Source: Clostridia bacterium (GTDB taxonomy: Bacteria; Bacillota; Clostridia; UMGS1883; UMGS1540). Taken from it: 49,740 nucleotides of DNA. The notes beneath the pieces were generated by a model that worked only from the letters and a program-made list of their open reading frames with translations, ran no database searches and was not told the DNA's origin. The stretch lies in the NCBI GenBank assembly GCA_017436645.1, contig JAFSCR010000014.1:1-49740 (forward strand), given 5' to 3'. The position numbers and the translations under genes were made by a program. How positions within the stretch are numbered: position 1 is the stretch's first letter; each line of letters starts with the position of its first letter. Of the stretch, positions 1-7,795 are shown piece by piece.

Positions 1-50
1 AAATACTCCGCAAATACCTGAAAGAATTGCCCACGCTGGCTAAAATATAA
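1..50 (+). CDS. C-terminal end of a GH1-type beta-glucosidase (5' truncated by window)
   Basis: Only the last 15 codons are in the window, ending in TAA at 48-50. They are recognised because the same tail recurs at 1984-2033, where more of the gene survives and reads like a family 1 glycosidase C-terminus (a KRTPKPSAYFYKE-type stretch, then ENNG). The stop lies 11 bases before yhbY, so the two are probably cotranscribed. The identity is inferred from the longer remnant, not from this fragment. Confidence 0.5.
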   Translation, partial: ILRKYLKELPTLAKI

Positions 51-61
51 GGAGAAAAAAG

Positions 62-352
62 ATGACAGGAAAACAAAGAGCGTACCTCAGAGGTCTTGCA
101 AACAGTATTGATGCAAAATATCAGATTGGAAAGGGCGGTGTGGACGAGCAAACAATTCGTATGCTGGACCTTGCCTTGGAAGCCAACGAGCTGATTAAAG
201 TAAAGGTACTTGAAAATTCGTTTCTGGATGTACGGGCAACCTGCGGCGAAATTTGCGAAAGAATCGGTGCCGAGCCTGTGCAGTGCATCGGCAGTAAGTT
301 CGTCATTTACAGAGAATCCAGAGAAAACAAAACAATCGTTATCCCGAAATAA
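62..352 (+). CDS. yhbY: YhbY-family RNA-binding (CRM domain) protein
   Basis: A complete 96-residue CRM/YhbY-domain protein, the family's usual length. Visible family features are the N-terminal KQRAYLRGLAN, the IGKGG loop near residue 23-26, the ELIKVKVLENS strand and the C-terminal IGSKFVIYRES strand. Family members bind RNA and associate with pre-50S ribosomal particles. AAGGAG lies about 7 bases before the ATG. The gene follows the end of a GH1 gene and is closed by a strong bidirectional terminator shared with the convergent GH39 gene. A truncated second copy lies at 2045. This one is intact. Confidence 0.9.
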   Translation: MTGKQRAYLRGLANSIDAKYQIGKGGVDEQTIRMLDLALEANELIKVKVLENSFLDVRATCGEICERIGAEPVQCIGSKFVIYRESRENKTIVIPK

Positions 353-361
353 TTGCCAATC

Positions 362-398
362 AAAAGGGGCTGTAAAATTTATTTACAGCCCCTTTTTT
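362..398. terminator. Bidirectional intrinsic terminator between yhbY and GH39 copy 1
   Basis: Perfect 11-bp stem GGGGCTGTAAA (366-376) / TTTACAGCCCC (382-392) with a T-run on the right and an A-run on the left. It can stop both the plus-strand yhbY transcript and the minus-strand GH39 transcript. The same stem design recurs at 2222, 12464 and 38079. Confidence 0.85.
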
Positions 399-419
399 GT
401 ATTCTTTCCTCGAAACCGA

Positions 420-1715
420 TTAAAATTCAACTAAAAATACGCCGTTTTTAGGCAGAACATCAAGCCTTGGCGACCAGGATAAAAGTCTTGTTTCATCCAT
501 TAAATAGCATTTTGCATTAGAGAAGTCTACGCCCTCAATTTCAAGTTTTACGGGCCACTCGCACAAGTTGGAAATGACAAGGGCAGTCTTTTTGCCGTTT
601 GATGCGGCACAAACATAGACGTTTTCCGTGTCGCAAGTCGATTCCACTTCTGTGCCGAGCTGATACAGATGATTAAAGGCTACCATGGCATAATAGGCGT
701 GAATGGGCGTACACCACGGCAATTTAAATAATCCCGAATATCTTGAAGAGCCTGCAGTCGCGATATAAAACGCCATTAAATCAAGAGGTGCCTTTTGCAT
801 GGCAAGCATCATACCGCAAGCACCGGCACCGTGATGGGCTGTGCCTGCCTCATTATGGAAAAAATTCCATTCATTTAAATGGTTTTCGGTATTTGTAAAG
901 CCGTGGGCATCAAGCTCTTTACGAACAAAATGTGCAACGGCAACTAGTTTGTCAACCGTATTGTTGTAGCCGTGCCAGGAGAAGAAATCAAGTGGCGTAC
1001 CTGTTTCCTGCACATATTTTAAGAACCCTTTAAAGAAGTCGAGAAAATAGAATGCTCTGGGTTTTTCGGTAAATTCCTCGGGTGCCACGCCTGCACGGAG
1101 ACTGATTGCGCCGTAGCCACCAATTTTGATTCTGTCACCAAAAATACCTTTCAGATGTTTTGCGGAGACCTCATAAAGACGGTAATAGTCCTCTTTTGTG
1201 CCGTTCCACAGCTGGGAAATGCGTTCGCCGTCATCCGGTTCACACCAGATTTCCCAGTATTTGATATCGTAATGATAGCCGTCTGCCCAGCCGTCAATAT
1301 AATGTGCAATAATGTGTTCGCAAATTTTTGCCCACTTGTCATAGTCTTTGGGCGGGTCAATGCGGTAGGATTTTACCATGGCATTACCTTCGATTGTGAC
1401 ACCGAGACGATAGTATGGTTCGACGCCTGCTTTCTCCAGTTCTTCAATCAGTCTGTCCGTAAATGCAAAATCATAGGCTGCAGGGTCATCCACATCCGCA
1501 TCAAAATCTCTAAAAATATTGGGGACATCAACATAGGCATTTCCGCCGAATGCACCGCCGATATCGTGGAGGCGTGAATAAGGGATGCCTGCTTCTGTCA
1601 AATAGTGAAAGTTTGCCGCAAAGCCCTCGGCAGCTCCCATGGGTGCACCGCAAACTGCGTGCATCGGCTTGATTTTCCCCAATTTTTTGCCGGAATCAAC
1701 TTTAATTTTTGCCAT
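420..1715 (-). CDS. GH39-like glycoside hydrolase, copy 1 (altered active-site motif)
   Basis: A 431-residue clan GH-A type (beta/alpha)8 glycosidase, most like family 39 beta-xylosidases. It has no signal peptide, so it would act on imported oligosaccharides. The ATG at 1715 is chosen because a GAGGTG site lies 6 bases upstream; a GTG three codons earlier overlaps that site. The acid/base region reads YWEIWCEPD: Glu159 is present, but the nearly invariant preceding Asn is Cys158. The nucleophile motif LNEWN (Glu282) is kept. Copy 2 has Asn158, and AAT to TGT needs two base changes. A second difference is Cys22 where copy 2 has Gly. Substrate cannot be read from sequence; reduced or altered activity is inference. 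Confidence 0.8.
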   Translation of the reverse strand: MAKIKVDSGKKLGKIKPMHAVCGAPMGAAEGFAANFHYLTEAGIPYSRLHDIGGAFGGNAYVDVPNIFRDFDADVDDPAAYDFAFTDRLIEELEKAGVEPYYRLGVTIEGNAMVKSYRIDPPKDYDKWAKICEHIIAHYIDGWADGYHYDIKYWEIWCEPDDGERISQLWNGTKEDYYRLYEVSAKHLKGIFGDRIKIGGYGAISLRAGVAPEEFTEKPRAFYFLDFFKGFLKYVQETGTPLDFFSWHGYNNTVDKLVAVAHFVRKELDAHGFTNTENHLNEWNFFHNEAGTAHHGAGACGMMLAMQKAPLDLMAFYIATAGSSRYSGLFKLPWCTPIHAYYAMVAFNHLYQLGTEVESTCDTENVYVCAASNGKKTALVISNLCEWPVKLEIEGVDFSNAKCYLMDETRLLSWSPRLDVLPKNGVFLVEF

Positions 1716-1841
1716 TACGATCACCTCAAAACAATTATTTTATACATTATACCATAGTAAAATTGAAACTTCCACCCGAAACCTCGGCATATTCCAATGA
1801 TTTTCGGCACCTTTCACTTCCCGAACATAAATGCAAAGCTT

Positions 1842-1889
1842 CTAACTATTACGTTTTCGGTATTCCCTTGGGGTACAACCCATTTCGGC
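1842..1889 (-). pseudogene. Remnant: last ~15 codons of the AraC-family regulator
   Basis: The minus strand reads the same C-terminal tail as the intact regulator at 3692 (GCT-P-x-EYRKRNS then TAG at 1842-1844), with Ser changed to Arg and Thr to Met. Homology to 3692-3739 stops at about 1889, where GH1 sequence begins on the other strand. It marks the right end of the first duplication unit and cannot encode a protein. Confidence 0.8.
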
Positions 1890-2033
1890 CTTGTGGACTG
1901 CGATTTTGCTTCGTTTAAACGCACCCCCAAGCCCAGCGCCTATTTTTATAAAGAAATTATGGAGAACAACGGATTTACACAGGAAATACTCCGCAAATAC
2001 CTGAAAGAATTGCCCACGCTGGCTAAAATATAA
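1888..2033 (+). pseudogene. Remnant: C-terminal ~48 codons of a GH1 beta-glucosidase
   Basis: The plus frame from about 1888 reads GLVDCDFASFKRTPKPSAY and onward to ENNGFTQ, the typical C-terminal end of family 1 beta-glucosidases, and stops with TAA at 2031-2033. The last 15 codons match bases 3-50 of the window. No start or upstream part exists because it is fused to the AraC-gene tail. It marks the left boundary of the duplicated unit. Confidence 0.7.
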
Positions 2034-2044
2034 GGAGAAAAAAG

Positions 2045-2197
2045 ATGACAGGAAAACAAAGAGCGTACCTCAGAGGTCTTGCAAACAGTATTGATGCAAA
2101 ATTTCAGATTGGAAAGGGCGGTGTGGACTTTGCTTTGACGAAGCACAGCTTCGGGTATCCCAAAGCCTACGGCTTTGGCTCAGTTTGCCCATTCTGA
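2045..2197 (+). pseudogene. Truncated yhbY copy (first 28 codons fused to repeat sequence)
   Basis: The first 28 codons and the ribosome binding site match yhbY at 62, with one Tyr-to-Phe change. After 2128 the sequence switches to an inverted partial copy of the dispersed repeat. The frame continues through repeat sequence to a TGA at 2195-2197, giving a 50-residue product with most of the CRM domain missing. It is very likely non-functional and redundant with the intact copy. Confidence 0.85.
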
Positions 2198-2253
2198 ACA
2201 TTTTTCCCTATTCCCTAGAAAGGAGCTGTAAATTTTATTTACAGCTCCTTTTT
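2129..2253 (-). repeat. Partial copy of the dispersed structured repeat (inverted)
   Basis: Read on the minus strand, it has the 5' order of the copies at 9471 and 38079: CTGTAAA-type hairpin, AGGGAATAGG box, ATGTTCAGAATG box (reverse complement at 2190-2201), CAAACTGAGCC, and hairpin CCAAAGCC-GTA-GGCTTTGG, then a GAAGC/GCTTC hairpin where it breaks off. The 3' half is missing. Its end coincides exactly with the point where yhbY sequence is lost. Confidence 0.8.
2219..2253. terminator. Bidirectional terminator upstream of GH39 copy 2's 3' end
   Basis: Stem GGAGCTGTAAA (2222-2232) / TTTACAGCTCC (2238-2248) with flanking A and T runs. It corresponds to the terminator at 362-398 but carries paired base changes that keep the stem intact. 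Confidence 0.8.
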
Positions 2254-2269
2254 ATGTGTTTGAAACCGA

Positions 2270-3565
2270 TTAAAATTCAACTAAAAATACGCCGTTTTTA
2301 GGCAGAACATCAAGCCTTGGCGACCAGGATAAAAGTCTTGTTTCATCCATTAAATAACATTTTGCATCAGAGAAGTCTACGCCTTCAATTTCAAGTTTAA
2401 CGGGCCACTCGCACAAGTTGGAAATGACAAGGGCAGTCTTTTTGCCATTTGATGCGGCACAAACATAGACGTTTTCCGTGTCGCAAGTCGATTCCACTTC
2501 TGTGCCGAGCTGATACAGGTGATTAAAGGTTACCATGGCATAATAAGCATGAATTGGTGTACACCAAGGCAATTTAAATAATCCCGAATATCTCGAAGAG
2601 CCTGCAGTTGCGATATAAAACGCCAACAAATCAAGGGGTGCCTTTTGCATGGCAAGCATCATACCGCAAACGCCGGCGCCGTGATGGGCTGTGCCTGCCT
2701 GATTATGGAAAATATTCCATTCATTCAAGTGGCTTTCGGTATTTGTAAAGCCGTGGGCATCAAGCTCTTTACGAACAAAATGTGCAACGGCAACCATTTT
2801 GTCAACCGTATTGTTGTAGCCGTGCCAGGAGAAGAAATCAAGTGGCGTACCTGTTTCCTGCACATGTTTTAAGAATCCTTTAAAGAAGTCGAGAAAATAG
2901 AATGCTCTGGGTTTTTCGGTAAATTCCTCGGGTGCCACGCCTACACGAAGGCTGATTGCGCCGTAGCCACCAATTTTGATTCTGTCACCAAAAACGCCTT
3001 TCAGATGCTTTGCGGAAACTTCATAAAGACGGTAATAGTCCTCTTTTGTCCCGTTCCACATCTGGGAAATGCGTTCACCGTCATCCGCTTCATTCCAGAT
3101 TTCCCAGTATTTGATATCGTAATGATAGCCGTCTGCCCAGCCGTCAATATAATGTGCAATAATGTGTTCACAAATTTTTGCCCATTTATCATAGTCTTTC
3201 GGCGGGTCAATGCGGTATGCTTTTACCATCGCATTATTTTCGATTGTGACACCGAGGCGATAGTACGGCTCGACGCCTGCTTTCTCCAGTTCTTCAATCA
3301 GTCTGTCCGTAAATGCGAAATCATAGGACATAGGGTCATCCACATCGGCATCAAAGTCTCTGAAAATGTTAGGAACATCAACATAGGCGTTTCCGCCGAA
3401 AGCACCGCCGATATCATGAAGTCTTGAATAAGGAATCCCTGCTTCCGTCAAATAGTGAAACTCTGCGGAGAAGCCCTCGGCAGCTCCCATGGGTGCACCG
3501 CCAACTGCGTGCATCGGCTTGATTTTACCTAATTTTTTGCCGGAATCAACTTTGATTTTTGCCAT
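2270..3565 (-). CDS. GH39-like glycoside hydrolase, copy 2 (Asn-Glu motif kept)
   Basis: A 431-residue paralogue of the gene at 420, same start logic (GAGGTG then ATG at 3565). The acid/base motif is YWEIWNEAD with Asn158-Glu159; the usual following Pro is Ala here. The nucleophile is Glu282 in LNEWN. No signal peptide is visible. It lies downstream of, and is codirectional with, the AraC regulator at 3692, an arrangement typical of local control by sugar availability. This copy is the better candidate for an active enzyme. Beta-xylosidase is the commonest GH39 activity, but the substrate is not proven by the sequence. Confidence 0.82.
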   Translation of the reverse strand: MAKIKVDSGKKLGKIKPMHAVGGAPMGAAEGFSAEFHYLTEAGIPYSRLHDIGGAFGGNAYVDVPNIFRDFDADVDDPMSYDFAFTDRLIEELEKAGVEPYYRLGVTIENNAMVKAYRIDPPKDYDKWAKICEHIIAHYIDGWADGYHYDIKYWEIWNEADDGERISQMWNGTKEDYYRLYEVSAKHLKGVFGDRIKIGGYGAISLRVGVAPEEFTEKPRAFYFLDFFKGFLKHVQETGTPLDFFSWHGYNNTVDKMVAVAHFVRKELDAHGFTNTESHLNEWNIFHNQAGTAHHGAGVCGMMLAMQKAPLDLLAFYIATAGSSRYSGLFKLPWCTPIHAYYAMVTFNHLYQLGTEVESTCDTENVYVCAASNGKKTALVISNLCEWPVKLEIEGVDFSDAKCYLMDETRLLSWSPRLDVLPKNGVFLVEF

Positions 3566-3574
3566 TACGATCAC

Positions 3575-3640
3575 CTCAAAACAATTATTTTATACATTAT
3601 AACATAGTAAAATTGAAGCTTCCACCCGAATCCTCGGCAT
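3575..3640 (-). promoter_or_regulatory. Probable activator-dependent promoter of GH39 copy 2
   Basis: On the minus strand a perfect TATAAT (3596-3601) lies about 30 bases before the start codon. The hexamer 17 bases upstream is the poor -35 TGGAAG. A good -10 with a weak -35 fits activation by the neighbouring AraC protein. The same region is duplicated, nearly unchanged, before copy 1 (1725-1790). Confidence 0.45.
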
Positions 3641-3691
3641 ATTCCAATGATTTTCGGCACTTTTCACTTCCCGAACATAAATGCAAAGCTT

Positions 3692-4462
3692 CTAACTATT
3701 ACGTTTTCGGTATTCACTTGGGGTACAACCCGTTTCGGCAAAAAAAATCCGATTGAAGCTGCTCTGGTTTTCAAAGCCTGCCGCAAACATAATGTCAACA
3801 ATTTTTTCATTCGTATTCTGCAAAAGCCTTTTTGCCTCTATAATGCGGAGGGTATTAATATAGTCACGGAAGGAGCAACCGAGTTTCCCCGCAAAGACTT
3901 TGGAAACATAGCTTTCGCTGAGATATAGGGCCTCTGCCACTTTTTTAATGCCGATGTTTTCCCTATAATGCTCTGAACAATAAGAAAGAATCTGCTGAAT
4001 TGCCGATATATCCATATGGTCGGTTTTTTTCAAATGCACAAGTCTGTATACTTCGCCGAGCAGCACACGAAGATATGCATGCAACATGCGCACATCCTTC
4101 CGGTAATAGGCGCAAAGCTTATCCAAAATCGGCAAGAGCGGTGCGGCATCCTCTATAAAGGGCACTTCGGGGTTTGATGCTGTAAGCTCTTTTTGAAATT
4201 CCCCTGCCACGGAAGGCGAAAAGAGAACAAGTATCACTTCCGCCTTTTCTGACTTTTCGTAGCTGTGCACCGCATACGGGAATGTCACACACATTTCTCC
4301 CGCTCTCAGCGTTTTCGTTTTGCCATCGATCCGGACACAAAGCTCGCCCTCTGATACATAAATCAGTTCTGCGTGTTTATGAAACATAGGCAGAAATTCT
4401 TTCATCCCTTTTTTTCGGTACGCTTTCGCTTCCAAATCGTTTTGTTCAAAGACAGCTTTCAT
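3692..4462 (-). CDS. AraC-family transcriptional regulator
   Basis: A 256-residue AraC/XylS regulator with an N-terminal cupin sensor (HKHAEL near residue 29 and a RAGEMCVTFP strand) and a C-terminal double helix-turn-helix from about residue 155 (KVAEALYLSESYVSKVF, then IMFAAGFENQSSFNR). AAGGAG lies 6 bases before the ATG. It lies upstream of GH39 copy 2 on the same strand and probably controls the glycosidase genes in response to a sugar. The remnant at 1842 shows that its 3' end was included in the tandem duplication. Confidence 0.88.
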   Translation of the reverse strand: MKAVFEQNDLEAKAYRKKGMKEFLPMFHKHAELIYVSEGELCVRIDGKTKTLRAGEMCVTFPYAVHSYEKSEKAEVILVLFSPSVAGEFQKELTASNPEVPFIEDAAPLLPILDKLCAYYRKDVRMLHAYLRVLLGEVYRLVHLKKTDHMDISAIQQILSYCSEHYRENIGIKKVAEALYLSESYVSKVFAGKLGCSFRDYINTLRIIEAKRLLQNTNEKIVDIMFAAGFENQSSFNRIFFAETGCTPSEYRKRNS

Positions 4463-4518
4463 GGCTTTCTCCTTATAAAATGCTGTTTTTCACTTGTTTT
4501 TTTCTCGCTCTAATTTAA

Positions 4519-4547
4519 ATAATACCAGATTTTATGGCATAATTCAA
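4519..4547 (-). promoter_or_regulatory. Promoter of the AraC regulator
   Basis: Minus-strand TTGAAT (4542-4547) and TATTAT (4519-4524) separated by 17 bases, about 60 bases before the regulator's ATG. Confidence 0.6.
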
Positions 4548-4616
4548 GCATAATCTGCCTATGGAAAAATATTTTTCTGTATGTGAAATTTCATTTCTTT
4601 TATTTATGCAAAACGC

Positions 4617-4646
4617 TTGTCAAATCTGCACGCTTTATGGTATAAT
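4617..4646 (+). promoter_or_regulatory. Promoter of the hydrogenase operon
   Basis: TTGTCA (4617-4622) and a perfect TATAAT (4641-4646) with an 18-base spacer. AAGGAGG (4666-4672) follows, 8 bases before the ATG at 4681. The position supports 4681 as the real start rather than in-frame codons upstream of the promoter. Confidence 0.75.
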
Positions 4647-4680
4647 GATAAAAAACAAACCGAAAAAGGAGGCCACCACA

Positions 4681-4929
4681 ATGGTCGTGCAAGTTTGTAT
4701 CGGCAGTTCCTGCCATTTGAAAGGTTCTTATGAAATCGTAAAGCTTCTCGAGGCCGCTTTGAAAGAACATAATCTTGAAGATCGTGTAACACTTTCGGGC
4801 AGTTTTTGCATGGGCAAGTGTAACCGCGAGGGTGTAACGGTTGGCGTGGACAATGAAATCTTCACCGGCATCACGCCCCAGGGCTTTGCTGACTTTTTCG
4901 GCACACATATTTTAAGTAAACTGCGCTAA
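4681..4929 (+). CDS. Thioredoxin-like [2Fe-2S] ferredoxin (HydC/NuoE-like)
   Basis: An 82-residue protein with the thioredoxin-fold [2Fe-2S] ligand pattern: Cys6 and Cys11 (CIGSSC), then Cys43 and Cys47 (CMGKC). Proteins of this type occur alone or as the C-terminal domain of NuoE and of hydrogenase gamma subunits, passing electrons between flavin and iron-sulphur partners. It is the first gene of the operon, 15 bases before the sensory hydrogenase. No NuoF/HydB-type diaphorase follows, so its partner is unclear; delivering electrons to one of the two hydrogenase proteins is inference. Confidence 0.85.
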   Translation: MVVQVCIGSSCHLKGSYEIVKLLEAALKEHNLEDRVTLSGSFCMGKCNREGVTVGVDNEIFTGITPQGFADFFGTHILSKLR

Positions 4930-4944
4930 AACGGAGGACGAAAC

Positions 4945-6618
4945 ATGGCTGAATGGTTGAAACTGAAAAAATCCAACTGCAAAAACTGTTATAAATGTAT
5001 CCGCCATTGTCCGGTAAAATCCATCCGTTTTTCCGGCAATCAGGCACACATTTTATCAAATGAATGTATTTTGTGCGGTCAATGCTTCGTTGTCTGCCCG
5101 CAAAATGCCAAAGAAATTGCGGACGGAACAGAAAATGTACGTGTACTTCTCCAAGGGGAAGCACCGGTTTATGCAAGCGTTGCCCCTTCCTTTATTGCCA
5201 ATTACCCTGCAGTTGGTATTGCAGGGCTTGAAAAGGCACTTAAAAAGCTCGGCTTTGCGGCTGCAGAGGAAACAGCTGTGGGTGCCACCATGGTTAAAAA
5301 CGAATATACGGAAATGCTGAGGGATGCGGACAGAGATATATTAATTTCCTCCTGTTGCCATTCCATAAACCTCTTAATTCAAAAGCATTTTCCTGCGCTT
5401 TTGCCCCATCTTGCCGACACGGTTTCGCCCATGCAGGCACACGCTATGGATATTAAAAAACGGGTGCCCGATGCAAAAGTGGTATTTATCGGCCCCTGCC
5501 TTTCCAAAAAGGACGAAGCGGATACCTACGAAGGCTATGCGGATGCGGTGCTGACGTTTGAGGAACTTACAAACTGGCTTAAAAAGGAAGGAATCGCCCT
5601 CGAGCCTTGTATGGACCATAAAAACGAAAGCCGCACCCGATTTTTCCCGACGACCGGCGGCATCCTCAAAACCATGGACCCTGTTCCCGGCTTTACTTAT
5701 ATGGCCATTGACGGCGTGCAAAATTGTATCGCCGCACTTCGTGATATTGAAAACGGCAGCGTCCATAAGTGTTTTATCGAAATGTCGGCCTGCAGCGGAA
5801 GCTGTATTTCCGGGCCTGTTATGGAAAAATTCAACCGCAGTCCCGTACGAGAATATATGGCTATCGCAGACTATGCAGGCGAAGCGGATTTCCCTGTAGA
5901 CCAGCCTTTACATGCGGAAATGAAAAAGAATCTCGCCCCCATTCTCCGCTATGCACAAATGCCGACGGAGGAAGAAATCGAGGCAGTGCTTAAAACCATG
6001 GGCAAGGTTCGGCCCCAGGATGAACTCAACTGCGGTTCCTGCGGGTATGATTCCTGCAGGGAAAAAGCCATTGCCGTTTTCCAAGGAAAAGCAGAGATTT
6101 CCATGTGCCTTCCATATCTGAAAGAAAAGGCGGAAAGTTTCTCCGATAACATTGTAAACAACACCCCCAACGGCATTATTGTTGTCAATGACCGTCTGGA
6201 GGTGCAGCTGATTAACCCTTCCGCAAGAAAGCTCCTCCATGTCCGTGCATCGTCCGATGTTTTAGGCGAACCCATTGTTCGCATTATGGACCCCATGGAC
6301 TTTCTCCATGTGCAGGAGAAGGGGCGCCCCTTAAATGCCAAGCGCATCTACCTTGCAGAGTATGACCGCTACGTAGAGGAAACTATTATTCCCGACCGTG
6401 AATATCACGTGCTTATCTGTATGCTTCGTGACGTTACGGACGAGGAAATGAGCCGACAAAAAAAGGAACGTATCAGCGCCCAGACCGTGGACGTTGCCGA
6501 CAAGGTTGTGGATAAACAGCTTCGCATTGTGCAGGAAATTGCACTTCTTCTCGGTGAAACAGCGGCAGAAACGAAAGTTGCGCTGACGAAACTGAAGGAG
6601 ACCATTGCCGATGAATGA
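4945..6618 (+). CDS. Group C-like sensory [FeFe]-hydrogenase with PAS domain
   Basis: A 557-residue multidomain protein. Two 4Fe-4S motifs lie at Cys12/15/18/22 and Cys41/44/47/51. The H-cluster domain follows with L1 SSCCHS (Cys137/138), L2 GPCLSKKDE (Cys185) and L3 EMSACSGSC (Cys283/287); L1 departs from the usual TSCCPxW. An additional four-Cys cluster (Cys363/366/371/388, CGSCGYDSC...MCLPYL) links to a PAS domain from about residue 398 and a C-terminal helix. Proteins of this architecture are regarded as H2 or redox sensors (HydS, group C) rather than bulk catalysts. The following phosphatase gene is a known companion of the family. Signalling output is inferred. Confidence 0.85.
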   Translation: MAEWLKLKKSNCKNCYKCIRHCPVKSIRFSGNQAHILSNECILCGQCFVVCPQNAKEIADGTENVRVLLQGEAPVYASVAPSFIANYPAVGIAGLEKALKKLGFAAAEETAVGATMVKNEYTEMLRDADRDILISSCCHSINLLIQKHFPALLPHLADTVSPMQAHAMDIKKRVPDAKVVFIGPCLSKKDEADTYEGYADAVLTFEELTNWLKKEGIALEPCMDHKNESRTRFFPTTGGILKTMDPVPGFTYMAIDGVQNCIAALRDIENGSVHKCFIEMSACSGSCISGPVMEKFNRSPVREYMAIADYAGEADFPVDQPLHAEMKKNLAPILRYAQMPTEEEIEAVLKTMGKVRPQDELNCGSCGYDSCREKAIAVFQGKAEISMCLPYLKEKAESFSDNIVNNTPNGIIVVNDRLEVQLINPSARKLLHVRASSDVLGEPIVRIMDPMDFLHVQEKGRPLNAKRIYLAEYDRYVEETIIPDREYHVLICMLRDVTDEEMSRQKKERISAQTVDVADKVVDKQLRIVQEIALLLGETAAETKVALTKLKETIADE

Positions 6619-7783
6619 TTTATATGCTGACATTGGTTTTCAGAGCCTGAATCACCACGGCGAATCCCTTTGCGGTGACCATGTGGAAATTGTAAATGAT
6701 AACGGTTCTACCGTCACGGTCGTTCTTGCCGACGGGCTCGGCAGCGGCGTAAAAGCCAATATTCTCTCTACCCTTACATCCAAAATTTTATCCACCCTCA
6801 TTCATGCCGACCTTTCTGTAGAAGCGGCGGTTTCCACAGTGGCGGCAACCCTTCCCGTATGCTCGGTCCGTGGCCTTGCCTACTCTACGTTTACAATTAT
6901 CTATATTAAAAACAACGAATATGCCGAAATCATTCAGTATGATAATCCAAAAGTGTTTATTTTAAGAAACGGCGAAAATTATGACTATCCCACGGAAGAA
7001 ATTATGATCGGGGATAAGAAGATTTTAAAATCTAAAATTTATCTTGAGGAAAACGACCTGTTTTTCGCCATGAGTGACGGTTGCCAGCACGCAGGCATCG
7101 GCGGCAAGTTGAATTTCGGCTGGAAGCGTGAGAATATTATACGCTTTATGGAACCACTCGAATGTGCCGGCTACAATGCCAAAACCCTTGCCACGATTTT
7201 AGTGGATGAGTGCAATAAGCTATACGGCGGCAAGCCGGGGGACGATGTGACGGCCTGTGCCATCCGCATCCGCAAGCGAAACCCCGTAAACCTCCTGTTC
7301 GGCCCGCCCTCCAATCGGGATGACGGCAATAAAATGATGGCGCTCTTCTTTTCCAAGGAAGGGAAGCACATCGTTTGCGGCGGCACCACCGCCTCCCTTG
7401 CCGCAAACTATCTCGGCAAAAAGCTTGTCACAAGCCTCGAGTTTGGCGAAAACGGTGTGCCGCCCATTGCCAAGATTGATGGTGTGGACCTTGTAACGGA
7501 AGGCGTTATCACCATGAGCCGTGTACTCGAATACGCCAAAGACTTCGTTTCGGATAATAAAGAATATGAAGCGTGGTCCATGGGGCGTGACGGTGCCTCC
7601 CGCATCGCTCAGCTTCTTTTTGAGGAAGCAACGGATATTAATTTCTATGTAGGCCGTGCCATAAACCCTGCACACCAAAATCCGGATCTCCCCATAAACT
7701 TTAACATTAAAATGAATCTTGTAAAAGAGCTTTCCGACTGTCTTCAGAAAATGGGAAAGCATATTGTAGTCAGTTATTTTTAA
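6611..7783 (+). CDS. SpoIIE/PP2C-family serine phosphatase
   Basis: A 390-residue protein starting at ATG 6611, overlapping the previous gene by 8 bases; an in-frame TTG at 6605 is possible. The N-terminal half is a SpoIIE-type PP2C phosphatase with metal-binding acidic motifs (LADGLGSG near residue 40, FFAMSDG near 157, PGDDVT near 210). The C-terminal ~170 residues form a separate domain I do not recognise with confidence. Tight coupling to the PAS hydrogenase suggests that hydrogenase-sensed redox state is converted into dephosphorylation of an unknown Ser/Thr-phosphoprotein. No kinase or anti-sigma partner lies nearby. Confidence 0.85.
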   Translation: MNDLYADIGFQSLNHHGESLCGDHVEIVNDNGSTVTVVLADGLGSGVKANILSTLTSKILSTLIHADLSVEAAVSTVAATLPVCSVRGLAYSTFTIIYIKNNEYAEIIQYDNPKVFILRNGENYDYPTEEIMIGDKKILKSKIYLEENDLFFAMSDGCQHAGIGGKLNFGWKRENIIRFMEPLECAGYNAKTLATILVDECNKLYGGKPGDDVTACAIRIRKRNPVNLLFGPPSNRDDGNKMMALFFSKEGKHIVCGGTTASLAANYLGKKLVTSLEFGENGVPPIAKIDGVDLVTEGVITMSRVLEYAKDFVSDNKEYEAWSMGRDGASRIAQLLFEEATDINFYVGRAINPAHQNPDLPINFNIKMNLVKELSDCLQKMGKHIVVSYF

Positions 7784-7795
7784 AGAGGACATACT

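Larger units (their letters stand above)
1..3740. repeat. Tandem duplication of the GH1-end / yhbY / GH39 / AraC-end block
   Basis: Bases 1-146 recur almost exactly at 1984-2128 (offset 1983), and 420-1889 recur at 2270-3739 (offset 1850). The two GH39 genes and their upstream regions are highly similar. The junction is near 1889, where the 3' end of the AraC gene runs straight into an internal GH1 codon, sharing GGC. The offset change of 133 bases is explained by loss of most of yhbY in the second unit. The unit presumably began inside the GH1 gene left of the window. Confidence 0.9.

Noticed and set aside
1155..1577. Parallel 140-codon plus-strand frames inside both GH39 genes (also 3005-3427)
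   Set aside because: They are conserved only because the GH39 sequence is duplicated; nothing suggests independent coding.
1797..2033. A 78-codon open frame starting at 1797
   Set aside because: It is a chimera of antisense AraC tail and GH1 C-terminal remnant created at the duplication junction, with no ribosome binding site; reported as pseudogene parts instead.
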